The position numbers and the translations under genes are program-made. From the NCBI RefSeq assembly GCF_001429045.1, contig NZ_LMHY01000030.1, positions 211,366-275,365 of the forward strand: 64,000 bases of DNA. The letters run 5' to 3'. Source of the stretch: Pseudomonas sp. Root71 (GTDB taxonomy: Bacteria; Pseudomonadota; Gammaproteobacteria; Pseudomonadales; Pseudomonadaceae). The notes under the pieces were generated by a model that searched no databases, was not told where the DNA came from, and saw only the letters and a list, made by a program, of their open reading frames with translations. This document shows positions 25,606-34,301 of this stretch, in pieces. Position 1 is the stretch's first letter; each line of letters starts with the position of its first letter.

Positions 25606-26021
25606 CCGAGTTGACGCGGAATACGGTAAAGGTAGAACAGCACGGCGGTCGACAGGGCCAGCAGCATCAGCGGCACGGCTTCGAGACCGACGAACACCGC
25701 CAGGGCACCGATCCAGGCCGGCAGCCCGGCGGCCAGGAATGCCGTGCGCCGCTTGGCCGCCAGACTGATCCAGGCGCCAGGTTCTTCAGGGGTATCGAGG
25801 GCTTTCTGGGTGGCGATAAGCGCGTGTTTGTAGGCACCGAAAAATTTCAGGCTGACAAACATCGAGGCGACTCCGGCGATGAACAACGGCATCGCCAGCA
25901 CCGGCAGAATCGCTTCGCTCTGACCGAATACCGCGTTGATCACAAACAGCGGCAACAAGGCCAGCGCCAGGTATTGCCACCAGTTGAAGGACAATCGCCG
26001 CCGCACCTGACCGCGGGTCAC
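25602..26021 (-). CDS. Small inner-membrane protein of unknown function
   Basis: A 139-residue protein with four clear hydrophobic helices (about 14-30, 36-58, 88-107 and 109-130) and positively charged termini. I do not recognise a functional family. It is translationally coupled at both ends: its GTG overlaps the ribA stop and its stop overlaps the btuF start. A conserved gene between ribA and a B12-binding protein also exists in P. aeruginosa. A role in cofactor uptake or membrane support is only a guess. Confidence 0.75.
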   Translation of the reverse strand: MTRGQVRRRLSFNWWQYLALALLPLFVINAVFGQSEAILPVLAMPLFIAGVASMFVSLKFFGAYKHALIATQKALDTPEEPGAWISLAAKRRTAFLAAGLPAWIGALAVFVGLEAVPLMLLALSTAVLFYLYRIPRQLG

Positions 26022-26635
26022 GCCCGATCTACCTCGCCCTGATGCTCATTGCCCATCATGTGGTCGAGCTTGCTGGCCTTGGTCGCCAGGTAGAGTCGGT
26101 TATGCGGATTGTGGCCGGTGTGCAGCGGCACGCGCTCGGCGACCACGATACCCATGTCGGTCAAGGCCTTGACCTTGCGCGGGTTGTTGGTCATCAGGCG
26201 CAAGGACTTCACGCCCAGGTGCTCCAGCATCGGCAGGCACATGGCGTAGTCACGCTGGTCGGCGGCAAAGCCCAGGCGTTCGTTGGCTTCGACGGTATCG
26301 GCGCCACCGTCCTGCAACTCATAGGCTCGGATCTTGTTGAGCAGGCCAATGCCCCGGCCTTCCTGGCGCAGGTAGAGCAAGACGCCACGACCTTCGCGGG
26401 CGATGGCCTGCAAGGCGGCCTCCAGTTGCGACCCGCAGTCGCAGCGCTGGCTGAACAAGGCATCGCCCGTCAGGCATTCGGAGTGCAACCGGCCGAGTAC
26501 CGGGGCACCGTCGGCAATCTCACCCAGGCTCAGCACAACGTGCTCGCGGCCGGTGGCTTCATCGAGAAAGCCATGCATGGTGAATTGCGCAAAAGGCGTT
26601 GGCAGCTTGGAAGCGGCGACAAAAACGACAGGCAC
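26018..26635 (-). CDS. ribA: GTP cyclohydrolase II
   Basis: A 205-residue zinc enzyme that opens GTP to the first committed riboflavin precursor. The three zinc cysteines are in place (Cys54, Cys65, Cys67 in SECLTGDALFSQRCDCGSQ) and the catalytic loop LRQEGRGIGL is intact, with the numbering of E. coli RibA. The RibBA protein encoded 3 kb away has lost these residues, so this gene is the likely working copy. Its stop overlaps the next gene (GTGA). Confidence 0.96.
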   Translation of the reverse strand: MPVVFVAASKLPTPFAQFTMHGFLDEATGREHVVLSLGEIADGAPVLGRLHSECLTGDALFSQRCDCGSQLEAALQAIAREGRGVLLYLRQEGRGIGLLNKIRAYELQDGGADTVEANERLGFAADQRDYAMCLPMLEHLGVKSLRLMTNNPRKVKALTDMGIVVAERVPLHTGHNPHNRLYLATKASKLDHMMGNEHQGEVDRA

Positions 26636-26766
26636 CGGTGTGCTCCTGATCTAAAAGTCTGAAGATTCGCAGAGCCGGCATTGTAACAGCAGGTTCCGGA
26701 GGACGCTTAGGCTGAATTATCGGCGATAACTATCAAAATGTTTGATATACACCGCACCACAATCAA

Positions 26767-26795
26767 TGTGGGAGCGGCGGTGCGGCGATCCCACA
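26767..26795. repeat. Single REP palindrome, family D
   Basis: GTGGGAGCGGCGGTGCGGCG followed by ATCCCAC, a stand-alone copy between pgpA and ribA. The same sequence replaces one arm of the family A elements at 46630-46739 and 53421-53549. Confidence 0.7.
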
Positions 26796-26871
26796 ATGGA
26801 TACATCATCTACCTTAAGAACCGTGTCAGTTCGAATCAACAGCTCTCATGATCAACGCCTGGAATCCCCGG

Positions 26872-27375
26872 TCAGGCGAAAAACCACACCAGTCCCTGCA
26901 TCGCCAACCAGGCGAACACCCCGGCCAGGACATCATCGAGCATGATGCCGACGCCGCCATGTACGTGCCGGTCAATCCAGCGAATCGGCCATGGCTTGAG
27001 GATGTCGAAGAAGCGGAACATCAGGAAACCCGCCAGCAACCACTGCCAGCCTTCCGGCACCAGCCACAGGGTGATCCACATCCCGACCATTTCGTCCCAG
27101 ACGATGCCTTCATGGTCGTGTACCCGCAAATCGTCGGCCACTTTGCCGCACAGCCAGAAGCCGAACAGCATGGTGATGCCCAGCATCAGCCAGTAACCCC
27201 AGTCGGGCAGCATCTGCCACAACGGGATAAAGGGCAGCGCAACCAACGACCCCCAAGTGCCGGGCGCCTTTGGCAAGGTGCCCGAGCCAAAGCCGAACGC
27301 CAGGAAATGCCATGGATTGCGCCAGACCGACGGCGGTACGAACTCCGCCGGGACCTGTTTGGGATGATCTGTCAC
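26872..27375 (-). CDS. pgpA: Phosphatidylglycerophosphatase A
   Basis: A 167-residue membrane phosphatase that turns phosphatidylglycerophosphate into phosphatidylglycerol. The PgpA motifs GSGTLPKAPGTWGSL, HDHEGIVWDEMVGMWIT and FRFFDILKPWPIRWID are complete. The GTG at 27375 overlaps the thiL stop (GTGA), the usual thiL-pgpA coupling. A longer frame upstream lies within thiL and is rejected. It is the last gene of the nrdR-to-pgpA run. Confidence 0.93.
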   Translation of the reverse strand: MTDHPKQVPAEFVPPSVWRNPWHFLAFGFGSGTLPKAPGTWGSLVALPFIPLWQMLPDWGYWLMLGITMLFGFWLCGKVADDLRVHDHEGIVWDEMVGMWITLWLVPEGWQWLLAGFLMFRFFDILKPWPIRWIDRHVHGGVGIMLDDVLAGVFAWLAMQGLVWFFA

Positions 27376-28337
27376 GGTGACTCCCGAAAATGTTGATAAC
27401 CCCGGGATTGCGGGGTGATGTCTTTGCCATCGGCGTCCAGCAGCCTCACGCCCTGCCCTGTCACAACCTGGCCAATTACATGGATCGGCCAGCCACCGGC
27501 CAGTAATAGCGGCAATTCGACGGGCGGCAAGGTGAAGGCCAGGACGTAATCGTCGCCGCCGCTCAGGGCTGCAGCCTGTGCGTCCGACTGACCGAGAAAG
27601 TCGACCAGACTCTGCGACAGCGGCAATCGATCCCGCTCGACTTCGATTCCGACCTTCGACGCCAGCGCGATATGCCCGCAATCCGCGAGCAGGCCGTCGG
27701 AGATATCCATTGCCGAAGTGGCCTTGCCCCGTAGCGCCTGACCCAAACCGAGCTGCGGTTGCGGCGACCAGTAATGCGCCAGCAATGGCTCGGCAATGCG
27801 TGCTTCGGCTGTGCGCTGGCCGAGCACCAAGGGCAAGGCACCGGCGGCATTGCCCAGGTTGCCGCCGACACACAGCAGGTCGCCCGGTTGCGCTCCACTG
27901 CGGGTCAGCGCCAGGCCGGCCGGCACGCGTCCGAACACGGTCATGGTCAGGCTCAGCGGCCCGCGGGTCGTGTCGCCCCCCACCAGCGCCACGCCGCAGC
28001 TTTGCGCCATCTGGTTCAAACCACGGGCATAGGCTTGCAGCCAATCGGCGGTCACCGTCGGCAAAGTCAGGGCAAGGGTAAAGGCAATCGGGGTGGCGCC
28101 CATGGCGGCCAGGTCGCTGACGGCCACGGCCAGCGAGCGCTGACCGAGCAGAAACGGATCGCAGGGATCGGCGAAATGCACACCGGCCACCAACGTATCG
28201 GTAGAGATCGCCATCTGCTCCCCGGAGGGAACAGCCAGCAAGGCGCAGTCATCGCCGATCCCGAGGGCAACGCCTTCGCCGCCCTGCGCACAAGGCGCGG
28301 CGGCGAAGAAATTGCGGATCAGCTCAAACTCGCCCAT
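27372..28337 (-). CDS. thiL: Thiamine-monophosphate kinase
   Basis: A 321-residue PurM/AIR-synthase-fold kinase that phosphorylates thiamine monophosphate to thiamine diphosphate, the cofactor used by Dxs. The ALGIGDDCALL metal-binding start, VSDLAAMGATP and GGDTTRGPLS are visible. The ATG at 28337 (MGEFELIRNFF) is the family start; an ATG seven codons earlier is not conserved. It lies 28 bp after nusB. Confidence 0.94.
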   Translation of the reverse strand: MGEFELIRNFFAAAPCAQGGEGVALGIGDDCALLAVPSGEQMAISTDTLVAGVHFADPCDPFLLGQRSLAVAVSDLAAMGATPIAFTLALTLPTVTADWLQAYARGLNQMAQSCGVALVGGDTTRGPLSLTMTVFGRVPAGLALTRSGAQPGDLLCVGGNLGNAAGALPLVLGQRTAEARIAEPLLAHYWSPQPQLGLGQALRGKATSAMDISDGLLADCGHIALASKVGIEVERDRLPLSQSLVDFLGQSDAQAAALSGGDDYVLAFTLPPVELPLLLAGGWPIHVIGQVVTGQGVRLLDADGKDITPQSRGYQHFRESP

Positions 28338-28365
28338 GGCTTCGTGTCGACATTCCAAGCGCCGA

Positions 28366-28866
28366 TCAGCGCTTGAACGCCTTCACTTCAGCTTCACGCA
28401 GACGCGGGGCCAGCTTGTCGAGCACACCGTTGACGAACTTGTGGCCGTCGGTGGAACCGAAGACCTTGGCCAGTTCGATACCCTCGTTGATCACAACGCG
28501 GTACGGCACGTCGACGCGCTTGAGCAGCTCCCAAGTGGACAGACGCAGAACCGCCAGTTCAACCGGGTCCAGCTCATCGATGGTCAAGTCCAGGCAAGGC
28601 GTGAGCGCGGTGTCGATTTCGGTCTTGAATTGCGGAACCCCGTGCAGGATTTCGCGGAAGTACGCGCCGTCGACATCACTGAAATCGTTATCGACCCGGA
28701 ACTGCGCTTCGATCTCGTTCAGCGACTGCTTGGCCATGTGCCATTGGTACAGCGCCTGAGTCGCGAGCTGACGGGCTTCGCGACGCTTGACGCTTTTCGA
28801 TGGCTTGCCGGCATCCGCAGGCTTTGGATCGCGCGGGTTGAAACGATCGCTTTCGTCGCTAATCAC
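28366..28866 (-). CDS. nusB: Transcription antitermination factor NusB
   Basis: A 166-residue all-helical protein that joins NusE at boxA of rRNA leader transcripts. The ARQLATQALYQWHM start and the VPYRVVINEGIELAKVFGS core, followed by FVNGVLDKLA, are diagnostic. Its GTG overlaps the ribH stop by 4 bp. An N-terminal lysine- and proline-rich stretch (about residues 10-30) is longer than in E. coli but usual for Pseudomonas. Confidence 0.95.
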   Translation of the reverse strand: MISDESDRFNPRDPKPADAGKPSKSVKRREARQLATQALYQWHMAKQSLNEIEAQFRVDNDFSDVDGAYFREILHGVPQFKTEIDTALTPCLDLTIDELDPVELAVLRLSTWELLKRVDVPYRVVINEGIELAKVFGSTDGHKFVNGVLDKLAPRLREAEVKAFKR

Positions 28867-29339
28867 TTGGCCTCCAACTGCGCCAGCAGGCTGACCATTT
28901 CCAGAGCGGACAGGGCAGCTTCAGCACCTTTGTTGCCGGCCTTGGTGCCGGAACGTTCGATGGCTTGCTCGATGGAATCAACGGTCAGGACGCCGAAAGC
29001 GACCGGTACGCCGAACTCCATGGACACCTGGGCCAGGCCCTTGGTGCACTCGCCAGCCACGTATTCGAAGTGCGGGGTGCCGCCACGAATGACCGCGCCC
29101 AGGGCGATGATTGCCGCGAATTCGCCTTTCTGGGCGACTTTCTGCGCAACCAGCGGGATTTCGAAGGCGCCAGGTGCGCGGATGATGGTGATGTCGCTTT
29201 CGCTCACGCCGTGGCGAACCAGGGCATCAACTGCACCGCTGACCAGGCTTTCAACGACGAAGCTGTTGAAACGGCCCACTACCAGAGCGTAGCGGCCTTT
29301 AGGGGCGATGAAGGTACCTTCGATGGTCTTCAGGGTCAT
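28863..29339 (-). CDS. ribH: 6,7-dimethyl-8-ribityllumazine synthase
   Basis: A 158-residue enzyme that makes lumazine from the RibA/RibD-derived pyrimidine and the RibB-derived butanone phosphate, as an icosahedral or decameric shell. RFNSFVVESLVSGAVDAL, VPLVAQKVAQ and AALGAVIRGGTPHFEYVAGE are characteristic. The gap to ribBA (91 bp) contains a strong hairpin but no FMN riboswitch. Confidence 0.96.
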   Translation of the reverse strand: MTLKTIEGTFIAPKGRYALVVGRFNSFVVESLVSGAVDALVRHGVSESDITIIRAPGAFEIPLVAQKVAQKGEFAAIIALGAVIRGGTPHFEYVAGECTKGLAQVSMEFGVPVAFGVLTVDSIEQAIERSGTKAGNKGAEAALSALEMVSLLAQLEAK

Positions 29340-29361
29340 TCGATAGATCTCTTAAAGAGCC

Positions 29362-29384
29362 GGGACGCGTCTCGTACGCGTCCC
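29362..29384 (-). promoter_or_regulatory. Hairpin between ribBA and ribH
   Basis: Perfect 9-bp stem GGGACGCGT / ACGCGTCCC with a 5-nt loop, 22 nt before the ribH start. It has no T-run, so it is not a standard terminator; it may adjust ribH expression or mRNA stability. Confidence 0.4.
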
Positions 29385-29430
29385 TCGGTGATATTTGAAC
29401 CGCGAATTCAAGGCCGGAAACAACCGGTCA

Positions 29431-30522
29431 TTATTCGGAGGGCACGTATTCTACAACTTCCAGATCGAAACCGGATATCGCATTAAATTTCATGGGTGCC
29501 GACATCAGGCGCATTTTGCGTACGCCAAGGTCACGCAGGATCTGCGAACCGGCACCGACAGTGCTGTAGGTGGTCGGTTTTTTCACCGCTGCGTGATCGG
29601 CGGTTTCGCGGATATGCGCGAGCAACACGTCGCCATCGAGCGGGTGACCGAGCAACAGCACCACGCCGCTGCCAGCCTCGGCAACCGTGGCCATGGCGGC
29701 GCGCAGGCTCCAGCGGCCGGGTTGCTTGACCATCAGCAGGTCACGCAGCGGGTCCATGTTGTGCACGCGAACCAGGGTTGGTTCTTCGGCACATACATTG
29801 CCCAGGGTCAGCGCCATGTGCACGTCGCCTTCCACCGAATCACGATAGGTCACCAGGTTGAATTGGCCCAGTTCGCTGTCCAGTGGCTGCTCGGCAATCC
29901 GCTGAACGGTACGTTCGTGGATCATCCGGTAGTGAATCAGGTCGGCGATGGTGCCGATCTTGATGTCGTGTTCAGCGGCAAAAGCTTCCAGCTCGGCGCG
30001 ACGGGACATGGTGCCGTCGTCGTTCATCACTTCGCAGATCACGCCGCTCGGCTCGAAACCGGCCATGCGCGCCAGGTCGCACGCCGCTTCGGTGTGGCCG
30101 GCACGGGCCAGGGTACCGCCGGCCTGAGCCATCAGCGGGAAGATGTGGCCCGGGCTGACGATGTCTTCAGCCTTGGCATCACGGGCAGCGGCAGCCTGCA
30201 CGGTGCGCGCACGGTCGGCGGCCGAGATGCCGGTGGTCACGCCGGTGGCCGCTTCGATCGATACGGTGAACTTGGTGCCGAAACCGGAACCGTTGCGCGG
30301 CGCCATCAATGGCAGCTTGAGCAGTTCGCAACGCTCGCGGCTCATCGGCATGCAGATCAGGCCACGGGCATGCTTGGCCATGAAGTTGATGTGCTCGGGC
30401 TTGCAGCACTCGGCGGCCATGATCAGGTCGCCTTCGTTCTCGCGGTCTTCGTCATCCATGAGGATGACCATCTTGCCTTGGCGGATGTCTTCAACCAGTT
30501 CTTCGATGCTATTGAGCGCCAC
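29431..30522 (-). CDS. ribBA: 3,4-dihydroxy-2-butanone-4-phosphate synthase with degenerate GTP cyclohydrolase II domain
   Basis: A 363-residue RibBA-type fusion. Residues 1-200 are an intact RibB domain (DDEDRENEGDLIMAAE, GHTEAACDLARMAGFEPSGV) that makes the four-carbon unit of riboflavin from ribulose 5-phosphate. The C-terminal half aligns with GTP cyclohydrolase II but lacks the three zinc cysteines; the region reads NMDPLRDLLMVKQPGR, and the RQEGRGIG loop has become LGHPLDGDVLL. The second domain is therefore catalytically dead, and the separate ribA gene (26018-26635) supplies that activity. It starts 30 bp after ribE. Confidence 0.95.
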   Translation of the reverse strand: MALNSIEELVEDIRQGKMVILMDDEDRENEGDLIMAAECCKPEHINFMAKHARGLICMPMSRERCELLKLPLMAPRNGSGFGTKFTVSIEAATGVTTGISAADRARTVQAAAARDAKAEDIVSPGHIFPLMAQAGGTLARAGHTEAACDLARMAGFEPSGVICEVMNDDGTMSRRAELEAFAAEHDIKIGTIADLIHYRMIHERTVQRIAEQPLDSELGQFNLVTYRDSVEGDVHMALTLGNVCAEEPTLVRVHNMDPLRDLLMVKQPGRWSLRAAMATVAEAGSGVVLLLGHPLDGDVLLAHIRETADHAAVKKPTTYSTVGAGSQILRDLGVRKMRLMSAPMKFNAISGFDLEVVEYVPSE

Positions 30523-30552
30523 AAGGCACCCCCCTTCTTTCGAAATTAGAGC

Positions 30553-31218
30553 TCAGGATTTGAGGTAGCCGTTTTGGGCCAGAAAGCTTTCGGTAATGGT
30601 GCTGCCGGCAGTCGGCTCTGCGGCCTTGTCGCCCAGAAGCAGGCGCTCCAGGTAACGGGCCAGCAAGTCCACCTCCAGGTTCACCCGGCGGCCTGGCTGA
30701 TACGACGCCATGATGGTTTCGCTCAGGGTGTGGGGAATAATGGTCAGCAGGAACTCGGCGCCATCGACTGCGTTCACGGTCAGGCTGGTGCCGTCGACGG
30801 TGATCGAGCCTTTATGGGCGATGTATTTGGCCAGGTCCTTCGGCGCGCGGATGCGGAATTCCACGGCGCGCGCGTTCTCGGTACGGGCAACCACTTCGCC
30901 CACGCCGTCGACGTGACCGCTGACCAGATGCCCGCCGAGGCGAGTGGTCGGGGTCAGGGCTTTTTCCAGATTGACCGGGCTGCCGCTTTTCAGGTCGTTC
31001 ATGGCGGTGCAGTCGAGGGTTTCGCGACTGACGTCCGCCGCAAAGCCATTGCCCGGCAATTCCACGGCCGTCAGGCACACGCCGTTGACCGCGATGCTGT
31101 CGCCCAGTTTGACGTCGCTCAGGTCGAGCTTGCCGGTTTCGACGTGAACCCGCACATCACCGCCCTTTGGGGTCAATGCACGAATACTGCCGATGGATTC
31201 GATGATGCCGGTAAACAT
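30553..31218 (-). CDS. ribE: Riboflavin synthase (alpha subunit)
   Basis: A 221-residue enzyme made of two repeated lumazine-binding barrels; it dismutates two lumazines into riboflavin. It opens with MFTGIIESIGSI, and GDSIAVNGVCLTAV in the first repeat is echoed by GSITVDGTSLTVNAV in the second. It is called ribC in some Pseudomonas annotations. It follows ribD by 47 bp. Confidence 0.95.
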   Translation of the reverse strand: MFTGIIESIGSIRALTPKGGDVRVHVETGKLDLSDVKLGDSIAVNGVCLTAVELPGNGFAADVSRETLDCTAMNDLKSGSPVNLEKALTPTTRLGGHLVSGHVDGVGEVVARTENARAVEFRIRAPKDLAKYIAHKGSITVDGTSLTVNAVDGAEFLLTIIPHTLSETIMASYQPGRRVNLEVDLLARYLERLLLGDKAAEPTAGSTITESFLAQNGYLKS

Positions 31219-31265
31219 GAGGTTCTCCTCGAGAACAAAGCCAGCGCTATAGCGATGGCCGGAAA

Positions 31266-32399
31266 TTATACGCTCGCTGCTGGCGTAGGAATGGCAATGA
31301 CTCGCCAGTCATCGCCCACCGCGCGAATTTCGATGATTTTAAGCTCGGGCGCATCCTTCATTTGCGCGAGCGGCCAGTCCAGCAGCGGCCGCGCCGAGGA
31401 ACCCAGGAACTTGCCGGCAATAAAAATCTGGAACTCGTCCACCAGACCGAGCTGGGCAAAGGCACCCGCCAGACGCGGGCCGGCCTCGACCAGCACCTCG
31501 TTGGCACCACGGGCGGCGAGCTCAACCAGCAGCTGGCGCAGATCGACCTGGCCATCGTAGCCCGGCACGATCAGGCATTCCGGACCGTTGGCGTATTGCT
31601 CTTCCACTGCCACGCAGGTCGCGACCAGCGCCGGCCCGGCCTTGAAGAACGGTGCATCCAGCGGCACCCGCAGGCGCCCGTCGACCAGCACCCGCAGCGG
31701 TGGACGGCTCATGGCCAGTGCCGTTTGCCCGGCATCCAGACCCAACTCATCGGCGCGCACGGTCAAACGAGCACTGTCCGCCAGCACTGTATCGGCACCA
31801 GTCAGCACCACACTCGCCTGGGCACGTAGCCGTTGTACCGCCGAACGCGCTGCCGGGCCGGTGATCCACTGGCTTTCGCCGCTTTCCATCGCCGTGCGCC
31901 CGTCCAGGCTCATGGCCAGCTTGACCCGCACGAACGGCAAGCCGTGTTCCATGCGTTTCAGAAAGCCTTGATTAAGCTTGCGCGCCTCGCCTTCCAGCAC
32001 ACCGCTTTCAGTGGCGATACCGGTCTGGGCCAGGCGTTGCAGACCGCGACCGGCGACTTCCGGATTCGGGTCCTGCATCGCTGCGACCACGCGAGCCACA
32101 CCGGCATTGACCAGTGCATCGGCGCAAGGCGGTGTGCGGCCGTGGTGGCTGCAAGGCTCAAGCGTCACGTATGCGGTGGCGCCACGAGCTTGCTCACCGG
32201 CCGCGCGCAAGGCGTGGACTTCAGCGTGGGGCTCGCCGGCGCGCTCGTGCCAGCCTTCGCCGACAATCTGCCCGCCCTGCACGATCACGCAACCGACACG
32301 CGGATTGGGGTGCGTCGTGTAATGTCCCTTGCGCGCCAGTTCCAGGGCACGAGCCATGAAATGGGCGTCGAGGATGGCTTGTTCTGCGGGTATGGTCAT
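31266..32399 (-). CDS. ribD: Bifunctional riboflavin biosynthesis deaminase/reductase
   Basis: A 377-residue fusion of a zinc deaminase (HAEVHAL and PCSHHGRTPPCADAL, residues 58-100) and an NADPH-dependent reductase (from about 155, KLAMSLDGRTAMESGESQWI). It performs the two steps after RibA. The start overlaps the nrdR stop by 4 bp (ATGA). Confidence 0.96.
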   Translation of the reverse strand: MTIPAEQAILDAHFMARALELARKGHYTTHPNPRVGCVIVQGGQIVGEGWHERAGEPHAEVHALRAAGEQARGATAYVTLEPCSHHGRTPPCADALVNAGVARVVAAMQDPNPEVAGRGLQRLAQTGIATESGVLEGEARKLNQGFLKRMEHGLPFVRVKLAMSLDGRTAMESGESQWITGPAARSAVQRLRAQASVVLTGADTVLADSARLTVRADELGLDAGQTALAMSRPPLRVLVDGRLRVPLDAPFFKAGPALVATCVAVEEQYANGPECLIVPGYDGQVDLRQLLVELAARGANEVLVEAGPRLAGAFAQLGLVDEFQIFIAGKFLGSSARPLLDWPLAQMKDAPELKIIEIRAVGDDWRVIAIPTPAASV

Positions 32400-32860
32400 T
32401 CTTTCACCGGTTCACGGGCCAGGCGATCGATCTCTTCGCGGAACTCATTGAGATCCTGGAAGCGACGATATACCGAAGCGAAGCGGATATAGGCGACTTC
32501 GTCGAGCTTCTGCAGCTCGGCCATCACCAGTTCGCCGACCACGAGGGATTTGACCTCGCGCTCGCCCGTGGCGCGCAGTTTGTGTTTGATGTGCACCAGC
32601 GACGACTCGAGGCGCTCGACACTCACCGGGCGCTTCTCCAGCGCGCGCTGCATGCCGGCGCGGAGTTTTTCTTCGTCGAACGGCTGGCGACTGCCGTCGG
32701 TTTTGATCAGGCGCGGCAACACCAGTTCAGCCGTCTCGAACGTCGTGAAACGCTCGCCGCAGGCCAGGCATTCACGCCGGCGGCGCACCTGTTCGCCCTC
32801 GGCGACCAGACGCGAGTCGATGACCTTGGTGTCGTTGGCACCGCAGAAGGGACAGTGCAT
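32396..32860 (-). CDS. nrdR: Transcriptional repressor NrdR
   Basis: A 154-residue regulator of ribonucleotide reductase genes. It has an N-terminal zinc ribbon (CPFCGAND, then CLACGERF) and an ATP-cone domain from about residue 47 (RLIKTDGSRQPFDEEKL) that senses dATP/ATP. It heads the nrdR-ribD-ribE-ribBA-ribH-nusB-thiL-pgpA run. The ATG at 32860 (MHCPFCG) is the family start. Confidence 0.96.
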   Translation of the reverse strand: MHCPFCGANDTKVIDSRLVAEGEQVRRRRECLACGERFTTFETAELVLPRLIKTDGSRQPFDEEKLRAGMQRALEKRPVSVERLESSLVHIKHKLRATGEREVKSLVVGELVMAELQKLDEVAYIRFASVYRRFQDLNEFREEIDRLAREPVKE

Positions 32861-32987
32861 GGTGGCAGGCAACAAAAAAAGGGAGGGCCATGGTAGCGCA
32901 TCCCGGTGGCAAGACAAGCCATAGGGTTTGCGGTATACAGACGGGATGATCACTTGATCCATGGAATTCAGCTTTATGGAGCCACCA

Positions 32988-33452
32988 ATGTCGTTACGTC
33001 CGCTCATTTTGCTCAGTGTTTTCAGTCTGCTGGTGGCTTGCGGCAGCGATGCCCCCAAGTCCCAGCCGCCAACGCCAGGCCCGGCGCCGCAGCAAGCGCA
33101 GAAGAAAGCCCGGGAGGCGGCTGACCTCGGCCCTCTGCCCGCCTATCAGCGTGAACTGAGCGGTACCCTGCAAGGCGTTCCAGCCGGCGCTGAGGTCGAA
33201 CTGGCATTGCTGGTGATCGACGATAAGGACCGCCCGCAACAATTGCTCGCCAGTTCCAGCCTGATCGGCAACAACCAGGTGCTGCCATTTCACCTGCGTT
33301 TCAATCCGCAATCCTTCCCGTCCGGGGGCCGTGTTGAACTGCGAGGCCGCGCCAGTCAGTCCGGGCAGCTGATCCTGCACTTGCCGTCGCAGCTGATTAC
33401 CCAGCCGACCACCCAGGCCCTGGGTCAACTGCAATTCGTCAAAGCCCCATGA
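32988..33452 (+). CDS. YbaY/YscW-like lipoprotein
   Basis: A 154-residue lipoprotein with signal MSLRPLILLSVFSLLVA and lipobox LVAC at the cleavage site. A short proline-rich linker (PPTPGPAPQQ) precedes a beta-sandwich domain of the YbaY/YscW type (LQGVPAGAEVELALLVIDD). Family members include the YscW secretin pilot and E. coli YbaY; no secretion genes are nearby, so the role is unknown. GGAG 6 nt upstream supports the ATG at 32988 over one at 32961. The stop overlaps the next gene. Confidence 0.85.
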   Translation: MSLRPLILLSVFSLLVACGSDAPKSQPPTPGPAPQQAQKKAREAADLGPLPAYQRELSGTLQGVPAGAEVELALLVIDDKDRPQQLLASSSLIGNNQVLPFHLRFNPQSFPSGGRVELRGRASQSGQLILHLPSQLITQPTTQALGQLQFVKAP

Positions 33453-34102
33453 GTGCACCGCTCGACCTGCAAAAGGCGTTGGGTGAACTGCTCGGTGATG
33501 CGCAATTGGTTGCCTGTGAGTTACCAGGGACCGACCTGAAGTTGTGGCTGATCGACGGCGACAACATGGACCGCGCCTTCAGCCCGGAAGAGACCCGGCG
33601 CATCCTGCATGAGCCGCCGTACTGGAGTTTCTGCTGGGCCAGCGGCCTGGCCGTGGCCCGTTATCTGGCCGACAACCCGCATTGGGTCGAAGGCAAGCGC
33701 GTGCTGGATTTCGGTGCCGGTTCCGGGGTGGCGGGGATTGCCGCTGCCAAGGCCGGCGCGCTGGAAGTGCTGGCCTGCGACCTCGACCCACTGGCGATTG
33801 CCGCGTGTCGGGCCAATGCCGAGCTCAATGACGTAGAGCTCAACTACTCGACGGATTTTTTTGCTGAGGCTGATCGCTTCGACCTGATTCTGGTGGCGGA
33901 TGTGCTGTACGACAGGGCCAACCTGCCGCTGCTCGACCAGTTCCTCAGCCGCGGCCGAGAGGCGCTGGTGGCGGATTCTCGAGTGCGGGATTTTCGCCAT
34001 CCGTTGTACCGGCGCATAGAGATGCTGGAGGCGATGACCCTGCCGGATCTGGCCGAGCCCCACGAGTTTCGGCATGTGAGCCTGTACCACGCGCAGCGCT
34101 AG
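33449..34102 (+). CDS. Class I SAM-dependent methyltransferase (PrmA/ETFB-KMT-like)
   Basis: A 217-residue methyltransferase. Motif I is LDFGAGSGVAGIAAAKAGA, motif II has ACDLDPLA, and DLILVADVLYDR forms the catalytic strand. The NMDRAF and EPPYWSFCWASGLAVARYL segments upstream are typical of protein lysine methyltransferases of the METTL20/nicotinamide N-methylase-like group. The substrate is unknown; a protein lysine is likely. Its ATG overlaps the lipoprotein stop (ATGA). Confidence 0.85.
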   Translation: MSAPLDLQKALGELLGDAQLVACELPGTDLKLWLIDGDNMDRAFSPEETRRILHEPPYWSFCWASGLAVARYLADNPHWVEGKRVLDFGAGSGVAGIAAAKAGALEVLACDLDPLAIAACRANAELNDVELNYSTDFFAEADRFDLILVADVLYDRANLPLLDQFLSRGREALVADSRVRDFRHPLYRRIEMLEAMTLPDLAEPHEFRHVSLYHAQR

Positions 34103-34108
34103 CTAAAA

Positions 34109-34203
34109 GCATCGCGAGCAGGCTCGCTCCTACAGTGGTTGGTGTGAACCACAAGTCTTGTGGCCGACTTCAATCCCTGTGGGAGCGAGCTTGCTCGCGA
34201 TGA
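34109..34203. repeat. REP doublet (REPIN), family A
   Basis: Inverted ATCGCGAGCAGGCTCGCTCC and GGGAGCGAGCTTGCTCGCGA copies about 40 nt apart. Confidence 0.9.
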
Positions 34204-34301
34204 CGTCTTGTCAGACGAAACATCTCTAACGGCCACCCCGCTTCCGGCGCGCCCCCACCAAGCCGTATAGTTGCCCCATTCACGCTTTTACGAGATTGCC
34301 C

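Noticed and set aside
29340..32860. FMN riboswitch in the riboflavin operon
   Set aside because: All gaps are too short (30-91 bp) and none shows the conserved RFN element. It may exist elsewhere in the genome with another ribB copy.
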